Part shown: positions 7,769-16,160 of the stretch, in pieces
How positions within the stretch are numbered: the stretch's first letter is position 1
Layout of the letters: each line of letters starts with the position of its first letter
Assembly (NCBI GenBank): GCA_964420455.1
Contig: CAYQTO010000062.1
Span: forward strand, 1 to 19,792
Reading direction: 5' to 3'
Length of the DNA: 19,792 nt
DNA from: CAYQTO01 sp964420455
GTDB lineage: Bacteria > Sumerlaeota > Sumerlaeia > SLMS01
Made by a program: the position numbers and the translations under genes
The notes under the pieces: generated by a model
What the model saw: only the letters and a program-made list of their open reading frames with translations
Told to the model about the DNA's origin: nothing
Databases searched by the model: none

Positions 7769-8290
7769 TTACTCGGCTTCGATAAGGAGTTCGGAGTGGA
7801 GGGGGCGTGCCGCAAGCTTTTCACGTCCGGGCAGGAAGCCCAACTCGATCAACACCCAGACCTCGTGGATCGTGGCGCCCAACTCGGTGACGAGTTCGCA
7901 GGCGGCCTCGAGCGTGCCACCGGTCGCCAGCAGGTCGTCGACAACAACCACACGGTCGCCCTCCTTCAAGCCGTCGGTGTGGATCTCGACAGTGGCCTCG
8001 CCGTACTCAAGAGAGTAGGTGCGCCGAAGGGTGTCGGCCGGGAGCTTGCCGGCCTTGCGAACGGGGACGAAGGCAATGCCAAGGCGGTCGGCCAGCGCCG
8101 CGCCGAAGATGAACCCGCGGGACTCGATGCCAACGACCGCTGTCAGCCCGGCCCCGTGGTAGCGCTCCTCGAGCAGTCCCATCACGTGTTTGAACGCAGC
8201 GGGATCCGCCAGCAGCGTCGTGATGTCCTTGAACTGGATGCCGGGCTTGGGGAAGTCGGGAACATTGCGAATGGTCGAAAGAAGGTCCAT
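7769..8290 (-). CDS. apt: Adenine phosphoribosyltransferase
   Basis: Apt salvages adenine by joining it to PRPP to give AMP. The 173-residue length is normal. The N-terminus IRNVPDFPKPGIQFKDITTL and the VGIESRGFIFGAALA block are diagnostic. The PRPP-binding loop VVVVDDLLATGGT lies at 114-126. A near-ideal AGGAGG, six bases before the ATG at 8290, fixes the start. It is the first gene after the rpsU hairpin and may lead an operon continuing into the LPS genes. Confidence 0.97.
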   Translation of the reverse strand: MDLLSTIRNVPDFPKPGIQFKDITTLLADPAAFKHVMGLLEERYHGAGLTAVVGIESRGFIFGAALADRLGIAFVPVRKAGKLPADTLRRTYSLEYGEATVEIHTDGLKEGDRVVVVDDLLATGGTLEAACELVTELGATIHEVWVLIELGFLPGREKLAARPLHSELLIEAE

Positions 8291-8374
8291 GGACGCCTCC
8301 TGCCTTGTGGATTCGAAGGGGCAAACAGGCTCCGGCCGGGTGGACGGAGCGGCAAGCCTAACGGTGGGCTAAAG

Positions 8375-8407
8375 CGAATGGCCGCGTCCTGCGGACGCGG
8401 CCATTCG
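8375..8407 (-). terminator. Strong 15-bp hairpin after rpsU (likely terminator)
   Basis: CGAATGGCCGCGTCC (8375-8389) pairs perfectly with GGACGCGGCCATTCG (8393-8407) around a 3-base loop. It starts 23 bases after the rpsU stop. On the minus strand it is followed by CTTTAGCC, a weak T tract, so termination may be partial or factor-assisted. It separates rpsU from apt. Confidence 0.7.
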
Positions 8408-8430
8408 AGGGTTCTGGCTAGGAGGGAGAC

Positions 8431-8643
8431 TCACATGTTCTCGAGACGGCGGCGCTGCTTGAGCATGCGGCGGCGCATCTTGCGGCGGGCCGCTTCCTCC
8501 TTCCGCTTGCGGCGGACCGAGGGCTTCTCGAAGAACTCGCGCCGGCGGACTTCCGCGAGGATGCCGCTTTTCTGGCATTCCTTCTTGAACCGCTTGAGGG
8601 CGCGATCGATGGGCTCTTCTTCTTCAATGGTGATGAAGGCCAT
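8431..8643 (-). CDS. rpsU: 30S ribosomal protein bS21
   Basis: bS21 is a small, highly basic 30S protein that helps mRNA engagement. The 70-residue product starts MAFITIEEEEPIDRALKRFK, continues with REFFEKPSVRRKRKEEAARRK and ends in an Arg-rich tail, all characteristic. An upstream in-frame extension exists but lacks family similarity; the ATG at 8643 is the normal start. AAGGGGGTGA lies about 11 bases upstream. It is divergent from rpsB and followed by a strong hairpin, so it is probably expressed as a single-gene or leaky transcript. Confidence 0.96.
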   Translation of the reverse strand: MAFITIEEEEPIDRALKRFKKECQKSGILAEVRRREFFEKPSVRRKRKEEAARRKMRRRMLKQRRRLENM

Positions 8644-8959
8644 GGAGGTGAGTTCACCCCCTTTCGAATCGTAAGATAAGCTTCTGGGCAACGCCCGAGC
8701 CAGCAAAGGGAAGGAGGGTCTGCGGACTCCGGTCAAGGCGAATTGCCCATTACACTGCCCCGACCGACGGTTCCTTCGCGGGTTTTTCCTTGCGCTGCGC
8801 CCCCCCCAGCCCCTTGCTTTCACGGCCTTTCGCGAACGGCGCGGAGGGCGACAAGTGCCCCAACTTCACACGCATTCCGACTCGATGGCAGGTGCCCGAC
8901 CGGGTCGCCATCGGGGATGACGAGTGCGGAGGCCAAACCACCCTGCGGAGAATCCGCCC
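8644..8959. promoter_or_regulatory. Divergent rpsU/rpsB leader region
   Basis: This 316-bp region has no supported gene. It must hold the promoters for rpsU (minus) and the rpsB operon (plus). A run of eight C (8800-8807) and GC-rich pairing segments lie within it. No clear sigma-70 box pair stands out on either strand. The 3' 130 bases are a candidate 5' UTR for rpsB. Confidence 0.4.
8883..8913 (+). promoter_or_regulatory. Hairpin in the rpsB leader (possible autoregulatory element)
   Basis: CGATGGC (8883-8889) pairs with GCCATCG (8907-8913), with further short pairing inside (for example GGT with ACC). It sits 46 bases before the rpsB start. Leaders of uS2 operons are often autoregulated, but this structure does not match a motif I can name, so the regulatory role is inference. 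Confidence 0.3.
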
Positions 8960-9874
8960 ATGTCCAGCGTGACCATGAAGCAATTGTTGGAAGCCGGTGT
9001 CCACTTTGGCCACCCGAGCCGCCGTTGGAACCCCAAGATGAAGCCGTACATCTACACTGATCGTAACGGCATCTACATCATCGACCTCAAGAAGACGCTG
9101 CGTCTGCTTCGTGACGCCTCGAAGTTTGTCCGCGACGAGGTCGCTTCCGGGAAAAGGCTGCTCTTCGTCGGCACCAAGAAGCAGGCGAAGGAAATCATCG
9201 AGGAAGCGGCAACCTCCTGTGGCATGTTCTACATCAGCAACCGCTGGCTTGGCGGGCTGCTGACCAACTTCCAGACGGTGCGCAAGTCGGTGCTGAGGCT
9301 GATCGAACTCGAGACGTGGTTTGAGGACGGCTCCATCGAGGCCTACAGCAAGAAAGAGCAGTCCATGCTCAACCGCGAGCGCATCGCCCTTCACAAAAAT
9401 CTCGGCGGCATCAAGGCCATGGATCGCTTGCCGGACCTGATCTTCATCGTGGATCCGAGCAAGGAGGAGATCGCGGTGAAAGAGGCGAGCAAGCTCGGCA
9501 TCCCGATCGTCGCGGTGGTCGATACCAACTGCGACCCGGACCCGATCGACTACGTGATTCCGGCGAACGACGACGCGATCCGCTCGATCCGGCTGATGGT
9601 GTTCGAAATGGCGCAGTCGTGCATCGAAGGGCTGCAGGCCCGCGAGTCGCTCGGCGAGGAGTCCAATGGCCCGGGATCGCTGATCGGCGTCCCGTTAAGC
9701 GCGGAGGAGCTCGAGCGGCACTTCGAGGTGTACTCGAGCGAGGGCGCGTCGCAGGAGATGGCCACGGAAGCATTCACTCCTGAAGCGACACCTGCCCCGG
9801 CGCCGGAGGCCCCCGCCCCACCCGCAGTGGAGGCCCAGCCGCTCTCTGAAGACAACCCGCCGCCCGCGGAATAG
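8960..9874 (+). CDS. rpsB: 30S ribosomal protein uS2
   Basis: uS2 is a late-assembling 30S protein. The start MSSVTMKQLLEAGVHFGH is typical and is preceded by a modest GCGGAGAA. Family blocks are RRWNPKMKPYIYTDRNGIYIIDL, VGTKKQAKEIIEEAA, NRWLGGLLTNFQTVRKS, DLIFIVDPSKEEIAVKEA and IPIVAVVDTNCDP. After the conserved core (about residue 230) there is an extended Ala/Pro/Glu-rich tail, making 304 residues against about 240 in E. coli; such tails are common outside Proteobacteria. GHQTRRW is here GHPSRRW. It leads the rpsB-tsf-pyrH-frr operon. Confidence 0.97.
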   Translation: MSSVTMKQLLEAGVHFGHPSRRWNPKMKPYIYTDRNGIYIIDLKKTLRLLRDASKFVRDEVASGKRLLFVGTKKQAKEIIEEAATSCGMFYISNRWLGGLLTNFQTVRKSVLRLIELETWFEDGSIEAYSKKEQSMLNRERIALHKNLGGIKAMDRLPDLIFIVDPSKEEIAVKEASKLGIPIVAVVDTNCDPDPIDYVIPANDDAIRSIRLMVFEMAQSCIEGLQARESLGEESNGPGSLIGVPLSAEELERHFEVYSSEGASQEMATEAFTPEATPAPAPEAPAPPAVEAQPLSEDNPPPAE

Positions 9875-9944
9875 CCGGTGCCCGGGGCCGCGCCCCCCAC
9901 AAGTTGCAAACCCGATTCAACCCCAGATCAAGGAACACGCACGA

Positions 9945-10838
9945 ATGGCAGCCATTTCGGCAAACATGGTAAAGGACCTGCGCGAAAAGACCGGCGCGGG
10001 GATGATGGAATGCAAGAAGGCATTGGCGGACGCGGATGGCAATGTGGACGCGGCGGTAAAGCTGCTGCGCGAGCGCGGCATCGCCAAGGGCGAGAAGCGT
10101 GCGGCCCGCCACGCGGCGGAGGGGCTCGTGGAAATCACCGCCAACGCAGACAACACGGCGGCGGCGATGGTGGAACTCAACTGCGAGACGGACTTCGTGG
10201 CCCGAAACGAGGACTTCCAGGCGGTCGTCAAGGCCTTGGCCTCGGCAGCCCTCGCCGGCAAGGCAGGCGATGTCGACACGCTCAACGGCCTGCCCCTCGA
10301 AGGCTATGGCAAGCCCGCCGGGGAGGTGGTTGCCGACCTGTTGGCGCGCATCGGCGAGAAGATCGAAATCAGCCGCGTGGCCTATCTGGAAGCGGACCAC
10401 ATCGCGACCTACATCCACCCTCCAGGCAAGATCGGAGTCCTCGCCGCGCTCGGCACCGAGGGTGCAAAGCTAGACGAGTCCCTCGCTGCGGAGATCCGCA
10501 ACCTCGCGATGCACATCGCCGCGGCCGCCCCCCGCTTCCTCACCCGCGACGAGGTTGACGAGGCGACGCTCGACAACGAACGGGACATCTTCGCCGCCCT
10601 CGCCCGCAAGGAAGGCAAGCCCGACGAAATCATCCCCAAGATCGTCGAAGGCAAGATCGCCTCCTTCTACAAGGACAACTGCCTCGTGGACCAGATTCAC
10701 GTGGTGGATGGCAAGCAGTCGGTCTCGAAGGTCTTGGACGCGGCGGCCAAGGCGGCCGGCGGCAAGGTCGTCATCAAGTCCTTCGTCCGCTTCCAAGTGG
10801 GTGAAACCGCCGCAGGGACGACGCCAGACGAAGGGTGA
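9945..10838 (+). CDS. tsf: Elongation factor Ts
   Basis: EF-Ts exchanges GDP for GTP on EF-Tu. The 297-residue protein starts with the UBA-like N-domain (VKDLREKTGAGMMECKKAL, residues about 9-27), then the ELNCETDFVARNEDF signature that contacts EF-Tu. The core subdomains end with a second half containing KIVEGKIASFYKDNCLVDQ. AAGGAA lies nine bases before the ATG. It follows rpsB by 70 bp and precedes pyrH by 66 bp, the conserved bacterial order. Confidence 0.97.
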   Translation: MAAISANMVKDLREKTGAGMMECKKALADADGNVDAAVKLLRERGIAKGEKRAARHAAEGLVEITANADNTAAAMVELNCETDFVARNEDFQAVVKALASAALAGKAGDVDTLNGLPLEGYGKPAGEVVADLLARIGEKIEISRVAYLEADHIATYIHPPGKIGVLAALGTEGAKLDESLAAEIRNLAMHIAAAAPRFLTRDEVDEATLDNERDIFAALARKEGKPDEIIPKIVEGKIASFYKDNCLVDQIHVVDGKQSVSKVLDAAAKAAGGKVVIKSFVRFQVGETAAGTTPDEG

Positions 10839-10904
10839 TAGGGGGCGGCCGGACAGGCCGACGCAGGCATCATTGCCGGGTACATGACCCACGGGGGACC
10901 GATG

Positions 10905-11669
10905 ATGGCAAACGAGGACGGCTCATCCAGCGACGCGGATTGCAGCACCGAGCCCCGGTACCGCCGCGTCCTCCTCAAGCTCAGTGGAGAAATGATGAAG
11001 GGAAAGGAGTCGTTCGGTCTCGACCGCGACTCGGTCCTCTTCATTTCGGAAGAGATCCGCTCGGTCTACGCACTCGGGGTCGAGGTGGGGGTGGTGATCG
11101 GCGGGGGGAACATCTTTCGCGGCAACAGCGACGCCGCGAGCAACATGAAGCGTCCCGTCGCCGACCAGATCGGCATGCTGGCCACCATGATCAACGCCCT
11201 CATGCTCCAGGACGCCCTTGAACACATGGGGGTCCCGACCCGCGTCATGACCGCCTTTCCCATCCAGACGGTGGCCGAGATGTATATCCGGCGCCGGGCC
11301 ATGCGCCACATGGAGAAGGGGCGGGTGGTGATCTTTGCGGGTGGGACGGGCAACCCGTTCTTCACGACGGATTCCGCGGCGGCGCTGCGCGCGGCGGAAA
11401 TCGAGGCGGACGTCCTCCTGAAGGGAACCAAGGTCGACGGCGTCTATACAGCGGACCCGGCAAAGGACCCCAACGCCCAGCTCCTCGAGACCTGCAGCTA
11501 TGGCCGCGCCATCCGCGAGAACCTGCGCGTCATGGATACCGCCGCGATTTCCCTCTGTGGCGAGAACAACATGCCCGTCATCGTCTACAACCTGTCCGTT
11601 CCCGGCAATACACGCCGCGTGATCTGTAACGGTAAGCCGGGCACAATGCTTATTGGAGACACAGCCTGA
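10905..11669 (+). CDS. pyrH: UMP kinase (uridylate kinase)
   Basis: PyrH phosphorylates UMP to UDP and is distinct from eukaryotic UMP kinases. Visible blocks are VLLKLSGEMM, VVIGGGNIFRG, the FAGGTGNPFFTTDSAAALRA loop and LLKGTKVDGVYTADP, with an amino-acid-kinase fold throughout. ATGs occur at 10884, 10902 and 10905. A GGGGG (10893-10897) sits seven bases before 10905, so I chose that start, giving 254 residues with about 18 residues before the usual N-terminus (RYRRVLLKLSGE). The start at 10884 would give 261 residues. The stop overlaps the frr start as TGATG. Confidence 0.95.
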   Translation: MANEDGSSSDADCSTEPRYRRVLLKLSGEMMKGKESFGLDRDSVLFISEEIRSVYALGVEVGVVIGGGNIFRGNSDAASNMKRPVADQIGMLATMINALMLQDALEHMGVPTRVMTAFPIQTVAEMYIRRRAMRHMEKGRVVIFAGGTGNPFFTTDSAAALRAAEIEADVLLKGTKVDGVYTADPAKDPNAQLLETCSYGRAIRENLRVMDTAAISLCGENNMPVIVYNLSVPGNTRRVICNGKPGTMLIGDTA

Positions 11670-12232
11670 TGGAAGAAACGAAGGAACTGTTCAAGACAGC
11701 GGAGCACAAGATGGCGCAGGCCATCGAGGCCCTCGACCATCACTTCAACACGCTTCGGACGGGCCGCGCCTCGACGGCGCTCCTGGACGACGTGCGCGTA
11801 GAAGCCTACGGGCAGGAAATGCCGCTCCAGCAGGTGGCCAGCGTCAACACGCCGGACGCACGCACGATCGCCATCCAGCCCTGGGACTCCAACCAGATCG
11901 CCGCCATCGAGCGCGCCCTCCTTGTCGCCGACCTCGGTCTCAACCCCCAGAACGATGGCAAGATCATCCGCCTCAACATCCCCCCCCTCACCGAGGAACG
12001 CCGGAAGGATCTCGCCAAGAAGGCCCACGCCATGGCCGAGGAAGGCCGCGTGGCCATTCGCAATGTTCGCAAACACACCAAGGACGGCATCGAAAAGCTC
12101 CGCAAGGACAAGGTCCTGAGCGATGACCAGGCCCATGTAGCCAACGAGGAACTGCAGAAGCTGACCGACCGCTTCATCGCCAAGGTCGACGAGCACATGC
12201 AGAAGAAGGAAAAAGACATCATGGAGGTCTGA
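11669..12232 (+). CDS. frr: Ribosome recycling factor
   Basis: RRF splits post-termination ribosomes together with EF-G. The 187-residue length is standard. Family blocks are HHFNTLRTGRASTALLDDV, WDSNQIAAIERALLVADLGLNP, IRLNIPPLTEERRKDLAKKA and RNVRKHTKDGIEKLRKDKVLSDD. The start overlaps the pyrH stop by one base. It is the last gene of the rpsB operon. The uppS/cdsA genes that often follow are absent. Confidence 0.98.
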   Translation: MEETKELFKTAEHKMAQAIEALDHHFNTLRTGRASTALLDDVRVEAYGQEMPLQQVASVNTPDARTIAIQPWDSNQIAAIERALLVADLGLNPQNDGKIIRLNIPPLTEERRKDLAKKAHAMAEEGRVAIRNVRKHTKDGIEKLRKDKVLSDDQAHVANEELQKLTDRFIAKVDEHMQKKEKDIMEV

Positions 12233-12260
12233 CCCTCCCACCGGGCAGGGACCTGAAGGA

Positions 12261-12290
12261 CAAGGGGGCACCGGCACCGGTGCCCCCTTG
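12261..12290. terminator. 13-bp hairpin between convergent frr and aminopeptidase genes
   Basis: CAAGGGGGCACCG (12261-12273) pairs perfectly with CGGTGCCCCCTTG (12278-12290) around a GCAC loop, 28 bases after the frr stop and 32 bases from the aminopeptidase stop. The plus side is followed by GTCGTTTCC. It probably serves as a two-way terminator. Confidence 0.75.
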
Positions 12291-12322
12291 GTCGTTTCCA
12301 TGATCCGCCTGAAGTCGGGGGA

Positions 12323-13492
12323 TTACTTGCGGGTCTTCCTTGTGGCAGCGCGGCGCTTGCGCGGCTTGAACGCGTCGGGGTTCAGGCCCTTGAGGTCCTT
12401 GTGGACGAAGAGGCCGTCGCGGCGGATCTCCTCGCCGTCGAAGACAATGGACCCGCCTCCGTACTCGGGGCGCTGGATGCAGACAAGGTCCCAGTGGAGG
12501 CCCGAACGGTTGCCGTTGTCGGCGTCCCCGTAAGCGGCGCCCAGAGCCATGTGAAAGCTGCCGGCGATCTTCTCGTCGAAGAGGATATCGCGCATCGGCG
12601 TCTCGATGTGGGGATTGAAGGCGATGGAGAACTCGCCGACGTAGCGGGCACCCTTGTCCTGGTCGAGGATACGATGGAGCTGGCGCGTCTGGCCCGCGTC
12701 CGCACCCGACGCCTCCACCACGCGCCCCTTCTCGAACCGCAAGGTAATGTTGTCGAAGGGCATGCCGTTCATCACCGTGGGCGTGTTGAAGGCGACGGTA
12801 CCTTCGACACTTTCGCGAACCGGGGCGGTGAAACACTCGCCATCCGGGATATTGTGGGTGCCGAAACAGGGGACCACTGGGATGCGGCGGATGGAGAAGG
12901 AAAGCTCCGTACCCTTGCCGGTGATCTCGACCTTGTTGGTCTTGCGCATGAGATCCGCCAGCGGCTTGAGCGCCCGTTCCATTTTGCCATAGTCGACAGT
13001 ACAGACGCGGTAGAAGTAGTCGGCGAAGACCTCGCGGGGCTGCGAGGCGAGTTGCGCCATGGAGGAGTTGGGATACCGCAGGACGACCCAGCGCGTTTTG
13101 TTGACGCGTTCGTCGCGGACTTGGTTCGAGAGGTTCCTGGATACGAGCTCGTTCTGGCGCGGGGGGACGTCGGCCGCCTCGAAGATGTTGGCGCTGCCCC
13201 GGATGTCGATGTAGCAGTCCGCGTTGCGAACAATCCCCAGCTCGAGCTTTCGCCGTGCGGTGCAGATTTCCTTTGTCGCGCCGTGGAGAAACTTGCGCTC
13301 GATTTCCGGCTGGATGAACTGGAGATAGGGAGCGGCCCCGGCGCGGAGCACTTCCTCCACGATGGCCTCCGCCAGCCCGAGCGTGTCCTCCCCCACCGCA
13401 TGGATGACGACCGTCTCGCCGGGCTTGGCCGCCGTGGAGTGGCGCACCAGCACCTTTGCGAGGTCGCGGTCGCGTTCGTCTCGAATCGCCAT
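12323..13492 (-). CDS. M29-family (AmpS/AmpT-type) aminopeptidase
   Basis: This is a cytoplasmic metallo-aminopeptidase, 389 residues, close to the usual 400-410. Likely metal ligands, by comparison with the M29 pattern, are Glu219 (PDGEC), Glu287 (VGEFS), His314 (GSFHMALG), His333 and Asp335 (GLHWDLV). The block NPHIETPMRDILFDEKIAGSFH is characteristic. AGGAGG a few bases before the ATG at 13492 fixes the start. The last 14 residues (376-389) contain nine Lys/Arg, an unusual basic tail. It is divergent from rsgA and convergent with frr, so it probably has its own promoter. Confidence 0.9.
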   Translation of the reverse strand: MAIRDERDRDLAKVLVRHSTAAKPGETVVIHAVGEDTLGLAEAIVEEVLRAGAAPYLQFIQPEIERKFLHGATKEICTARRKLELGIVRNADCYIDIRGSANIFEAADVPPRQNELVSRNLSNQVRDERVNKTRWVVLRYPNSSMAQLASQPREVFADYFYRVCTVDYGKMERALKPLADLMRKTNKVEITGKGTELSFSIRRIPVVPCFGTHNIPDGECFTAPVRESVEGTVAFNTPTVMNGMPFDNITLRFEKGRVVEASGADAGQTRQLHRILDQDKGARYVGEFSIAFNPHIETPMRDILFDEKIAGSFHMALGAAYGDADNGNRSGLHWDLVCIQRPEYGGGSIVFDGEEIRRDGLFVHKDLKGLNPDAFKPRKRRAATRKTRK

Positions 13493-13614
13493 GGTTGCCT
13501 CCTGGAGACGCGGCCCCCTGGCCGCGAGAGAGTCCCCCTTGCAACGGCCGGGGCAGTTGCGCTCTCCCTATGTCTCCCTTGCCCGCGGGGCAAGCAGGCC
13601 TTTTGGGGAACCTA
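13493..13614. promoter_or_regulatory. Divergent aminopeptidase/rsgA promoter region with two hairpins
   Basis: This 122-bp spacer contains CGCGGCC/GGCCGCG (13509-13526, 4-base loop), close to the aminopeptidase start, and CTTGCCC/GGGCAAG (13578-13594, 3-base loop), 20 bases before rsgA. Either could lie in a 5' UTR. No convincing -35/-10 pair is seen. Confidence 0.35.
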
Positions 13615-14574
13615 ATGGCGTCACGGATGGGACCAGACAGGAAGGCAGGCGGCAAGCCGCGGCTGAGGAACCTCCTTGGCGCGTCGGACTGGGCCGTGCA
13701 CGAGCCGCCGAACGCGGGAGACCTCGAGGTTGCGCGCGTCTACGTCAACTATGGCGTGGAGTCCGGGGTGCGCCTGGGTGACGAGTATATACGGCTGAGG
13801 AACAAGCGGAGCCTGCCAACCGTAGCCGGCGACCTTGTCTATACAGACGGAATCCAGGTCCTAGGCATCCAGCCGCGGGGTCGCGTGCTGGCCCGGTACG
13901 CGGATCCGGGCGGGGTGCGCCTGATCGCGTCACAACTCGACCAGGTGGGCGTCGTCGTCAGCGCCTCGCTCCCCCCCCTGCAGGAGGGCTTCCTGGACCG
14001 CTACCTGATCTTCTGCCGAATCGTCGAGTTGCCGCTGTTTGTGGTGCTGAACAAGATGGACGAGGCGCGGGATGGTATCGAGGGGCGGCTCGAGCCCTTT
14101 CGCGAGGCGGGGGTCGACGTCTACCCAACCTCGGCGGCCACGGGCGAAGGGCTCGAGGAGCTCGAGGAGCGACTGTCACGCGGCATCACGGTCCTCTCCG
14201 GCCTGTCGGGCGTCGGCAAGTCGACCCTCATCAACGCCCTCCTGGACGAGGAAATTCCCGTCCAGGAAATCAGCTCAGCCACGGGGAAGGGCCGCCACAC
14301 GACCACCGCCGCGGAGGCATACGAGTTCGCCGGGACACTCCTCATCGATTCGCCGGGCATCAAAAAGTTCGGCTTCATCGGCGTGACCCGCGATCAAATC
14401 ATCAGGGGCTTTCCGGACTTCCAACCCTTTCTCCAACAGTGCCGATTCGAGGATTGTGAGCACGTGAGGGAAGCCGGTTGCGGCGTGCGGCAGGCGGTGG
14501 AGGACGGCCGGCTGGACGGGCGGCGCCACGCGGCTTATGTGGAGCTGATGGAAACGCTCGAGGCGGAGGGCTAG
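13615..14574 (+). CDS. rsgA: Ribosome small-subunit GTPase RsgA
   Basis: RsgA is a circularly permuted GTPase acting in late 30S maturation. The 319-residue protein has an N-terminal OB-fold (about 35-105). The GTPase motifs come in permuted order: NKMD (146-149), SAAT (173-176), P loop GLSGVGKST (196-204), TT (229-230) and DSPGI (245-249). The zinc site has Cys276, Cys281, His283 and Cys289. The ATG at 13615 follows GGGGAA by a short spacing; upstream in-frame sequence is antisense to the aminopeptidase start and was excluded. The TAG stop shares CTAG with the stop of the convergent GMC gene. Confidence 0.96.
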   Translation: MASRMGPDRKAGGKPRLRNLLGASDWAVHEPPNAGDLEVARVYVNYGVESGVRLGDEYIRLRNKRSLPTVAGDLVYTDGIQVLGIQPRGRVLARYADPGGVRLIASQLDQVGVVVSASLPPLQEGFLDRYLIFCRIVELPLFVVLNKMDEARDGIEGRLEPFREAGVDVYPTSAATGEGLEELEERLSRGITVLSGLSGVGKSTLINALLDEEIPVQEISSATGKGRHTTTAAEAYEFAGTLLIDSPGIKKFGFIGVTRDQIIRGFPDFQPFLQQCRFEDCEHVREAGCGVRQAVEDGRLDGRRHAAYVELMETLEAEG

Positions 14575-16160
14575 CCGCCGAGCGCGCGCAGGACCTCGCG
14601 GCCGATCCGGTCGCCATTTGCCATGATGGTGAAGGTCAGGCCCTTTGCGGGCAGGTGCGGGAGCACGGAACCGTCGACGATGTGGACGCGATCGGCGCCG
14701 CGCAGGCTGCCGTCGGTGCGCGTGGTCAGCGGCCGCTCTTCCACTGCCATGGGAAAGGCGCCGCCGTAGTGAATGCTGGCACCGTGGCCGGGGTCGATGC
14801 GGCGGATCGGCCAGCAGCCAAGCGCCCGGAGGCAGCCGCGGAGTCGACTCTCCGCAAGGGCCTGTTGACGGGTTTCCCCTTCGGTAGGCGTATAGACGAC
14901 CCGGAGGACGTCGCCCTCGAGCCAGAGGCGCTTGCCCGCGTCCGGCCGGTCCGCATGGTGCACGCCGACGATGACAAAGGAAGGCTGGAGCAGCGTCATC
15001 AGCCGCATGGCAGCGGGCACGCCGAGGGGGGCCTCCTTGGCGATCTTGAACGTCAAGAGCGAGCGGTAGGAGTAGAACTGCACCTGGAGCGGGTCGCCGG
15101 ATCCGCCCGGCTGGAAGTATCCCATGATTTGCGTGAGGCTGTGGCGGCGGTCGCGGCTGGCCCGGCCGATCCTCGCCGGCAACAGGCAGGGGTAGTACGC
15201 ATACGGATTGCTGAGGATGGGAACGGGCTGTCCCTCGAGCCCGAGAGAACGCAGGACGAGCCGTGGGGTGCCGATCCCCCCGGCGCCGAGAATCACCCGG
15301 CGGGCCTCCACTTCGCTCCGGGTGCCGTCCCGCAACGAGCGCAACGACAGGCGCACGCCCCCCTCGATCGGCAGGAACGACTCGACCAGCACGCCCGGCT
15401 CATAGCGGAAGGAGGAAAACCGGCGGAGTTCCCTGAGCGTATAGACGGGGCGATAGACGGCGCGGTCCTTGTCCGCCCAGAACTCCATGTCGAGGTATCG
15501 GCAGGGGCCCCGGCCACGATGTCGCCGGGTCAGGAGGGCAAGCCGGGGGGCTCCGAGGAACAGGCCACGGCGCCGGAACGCGTCGCAGTGGTGTCGGTAT
15601 CGGGAAAGAAGGTACCGGCCGTTGGAATCGGGGCGGGCCGGGTGCTGAAGCGGAATGTCCTCCCCGAGGAAGCGGGAGAGGGCGTCGTCCGGGGCGCCGG
15701 AAATGCCAATGCGTTCGGACACCGCCCGGTAATGGGGAAGGAGATCGGCGCGCCGGAGGGGCCAGCCGGCCATGTCGTCGTCCGAAAAGTCGGGGACCGC
15801 CGCCCCCCACCCAGCGGCAAGGCCCCCGAGGGCGAGGCTCTCCGCCGCCTGGAAGTCGGGCGCCTGCGTCCGAAGGACATCGGAGGCAGACCGCAGGATG
15901 TGCGCGCGGGGCGGGGTCAGCTGGGCCCCGACGCGCACGGGGCCAAATGGCACGCCGGAGAAGTCCTCGCCGAGGAAGTAGCGCCATTGCTGCGGGTCGG
16001 CTTCGCGTATGGCGGTGAAGGACCGCGCCGGGATGTCCTGTGTATAGACGCCGTCGGTGGCGCCGCCGTCGAAGAGGACGACGTCGCGGCCGGCTTCGGC
16101 AAGGGGCCAGGCCGCATGGACGGCGCTCGCCCCGGAACCCACCACCGCCACGTCGATCAT
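14571..16160 (-). CDS. GMC-type FAD-dependent oxidoreductase
   Basis: The 529-residue flavoprotein has an N-terminal dinucleotide-binding motif VVGSGASAVHAAWPLAEAGRDVVLFD (third Gly is Ala) and the GAGGIGTPRLVLRS block typical of GMC enzymes. Its C-terminal substrate domain has HYGGAFPM (His about 464, matching the catalytic His of HPxGTxxM). The closing segment is VDGSVLPHLPAKGLTFTIMANGDRIG. Where most members have Asn-Pro before T-x-T, this protein has Lys506-Gly. Substrate is unknown; alcohols, sterols or sugars are possible. The start overlaps the stop of the small upstream gene as ATGA, so they are probably co-expressed partners. It ends tail-to-tail with rsgA. Confidence 0.85.
   Translation of the reverse strand: MIDVAVVGSGASAVHAAWPLAEAGRDVVLFDGGATDGVYTQDIPARSFTAIREADPQQWRYFLGEDFSGVPFGPVRVGAQLTPPRAHILRSASDVLRTQAPDFQAAESLALGGLAAGWGAAVPDFSDDDMAGWPLRRADLLPHYRAVSERIGISGAPDDALSRFLGEDIPLQHPARPDSNGRYLLSRYRHHCDAFRRRGLFLGAPRLALLTRRHRGRGPCRYLDMEFWADKDRAVYRPVYTLRELRRFSSFRYEPGVLVESFLPIEGGVRLSLRSLRDGTRSEVEARRVILGAGGIGTPRLVLRSLGLEGQPVPILSNPYAYYPCLLPARIGRASRDRRHSLTQIMGYFQPGGSGDPLQVQFYSYRSLLTFKIAKEAPLGVPAAMRLMTLLQPSFVIVGVHHADRPDAGKRLWLEGDVLRVVYTPTEGETRQQALAESRLRGCLRALGCWPIRRIDPGHGASIHYGGAFPMAVEERPLTTRTDGSLRGADRVHIVDGSVLPHLPAKGLTFTIMANGDRIGREVLRALGG

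Noticed and set aside
8750..9394. Open frame of 214 codons antisense to the start of rpsB
   Set aside because: It covers the rpsB coding region and leader; no similarity and no ribosome site.
8800..13978. Runs of eight C at 8800, 11980 and 13971 as phase-variation tracts
   Set aside because: About four such C8/G8 runs are expected by chance at this composition. Those in frr and rsgA simply encode Pro-Pro in conserved essential genes.
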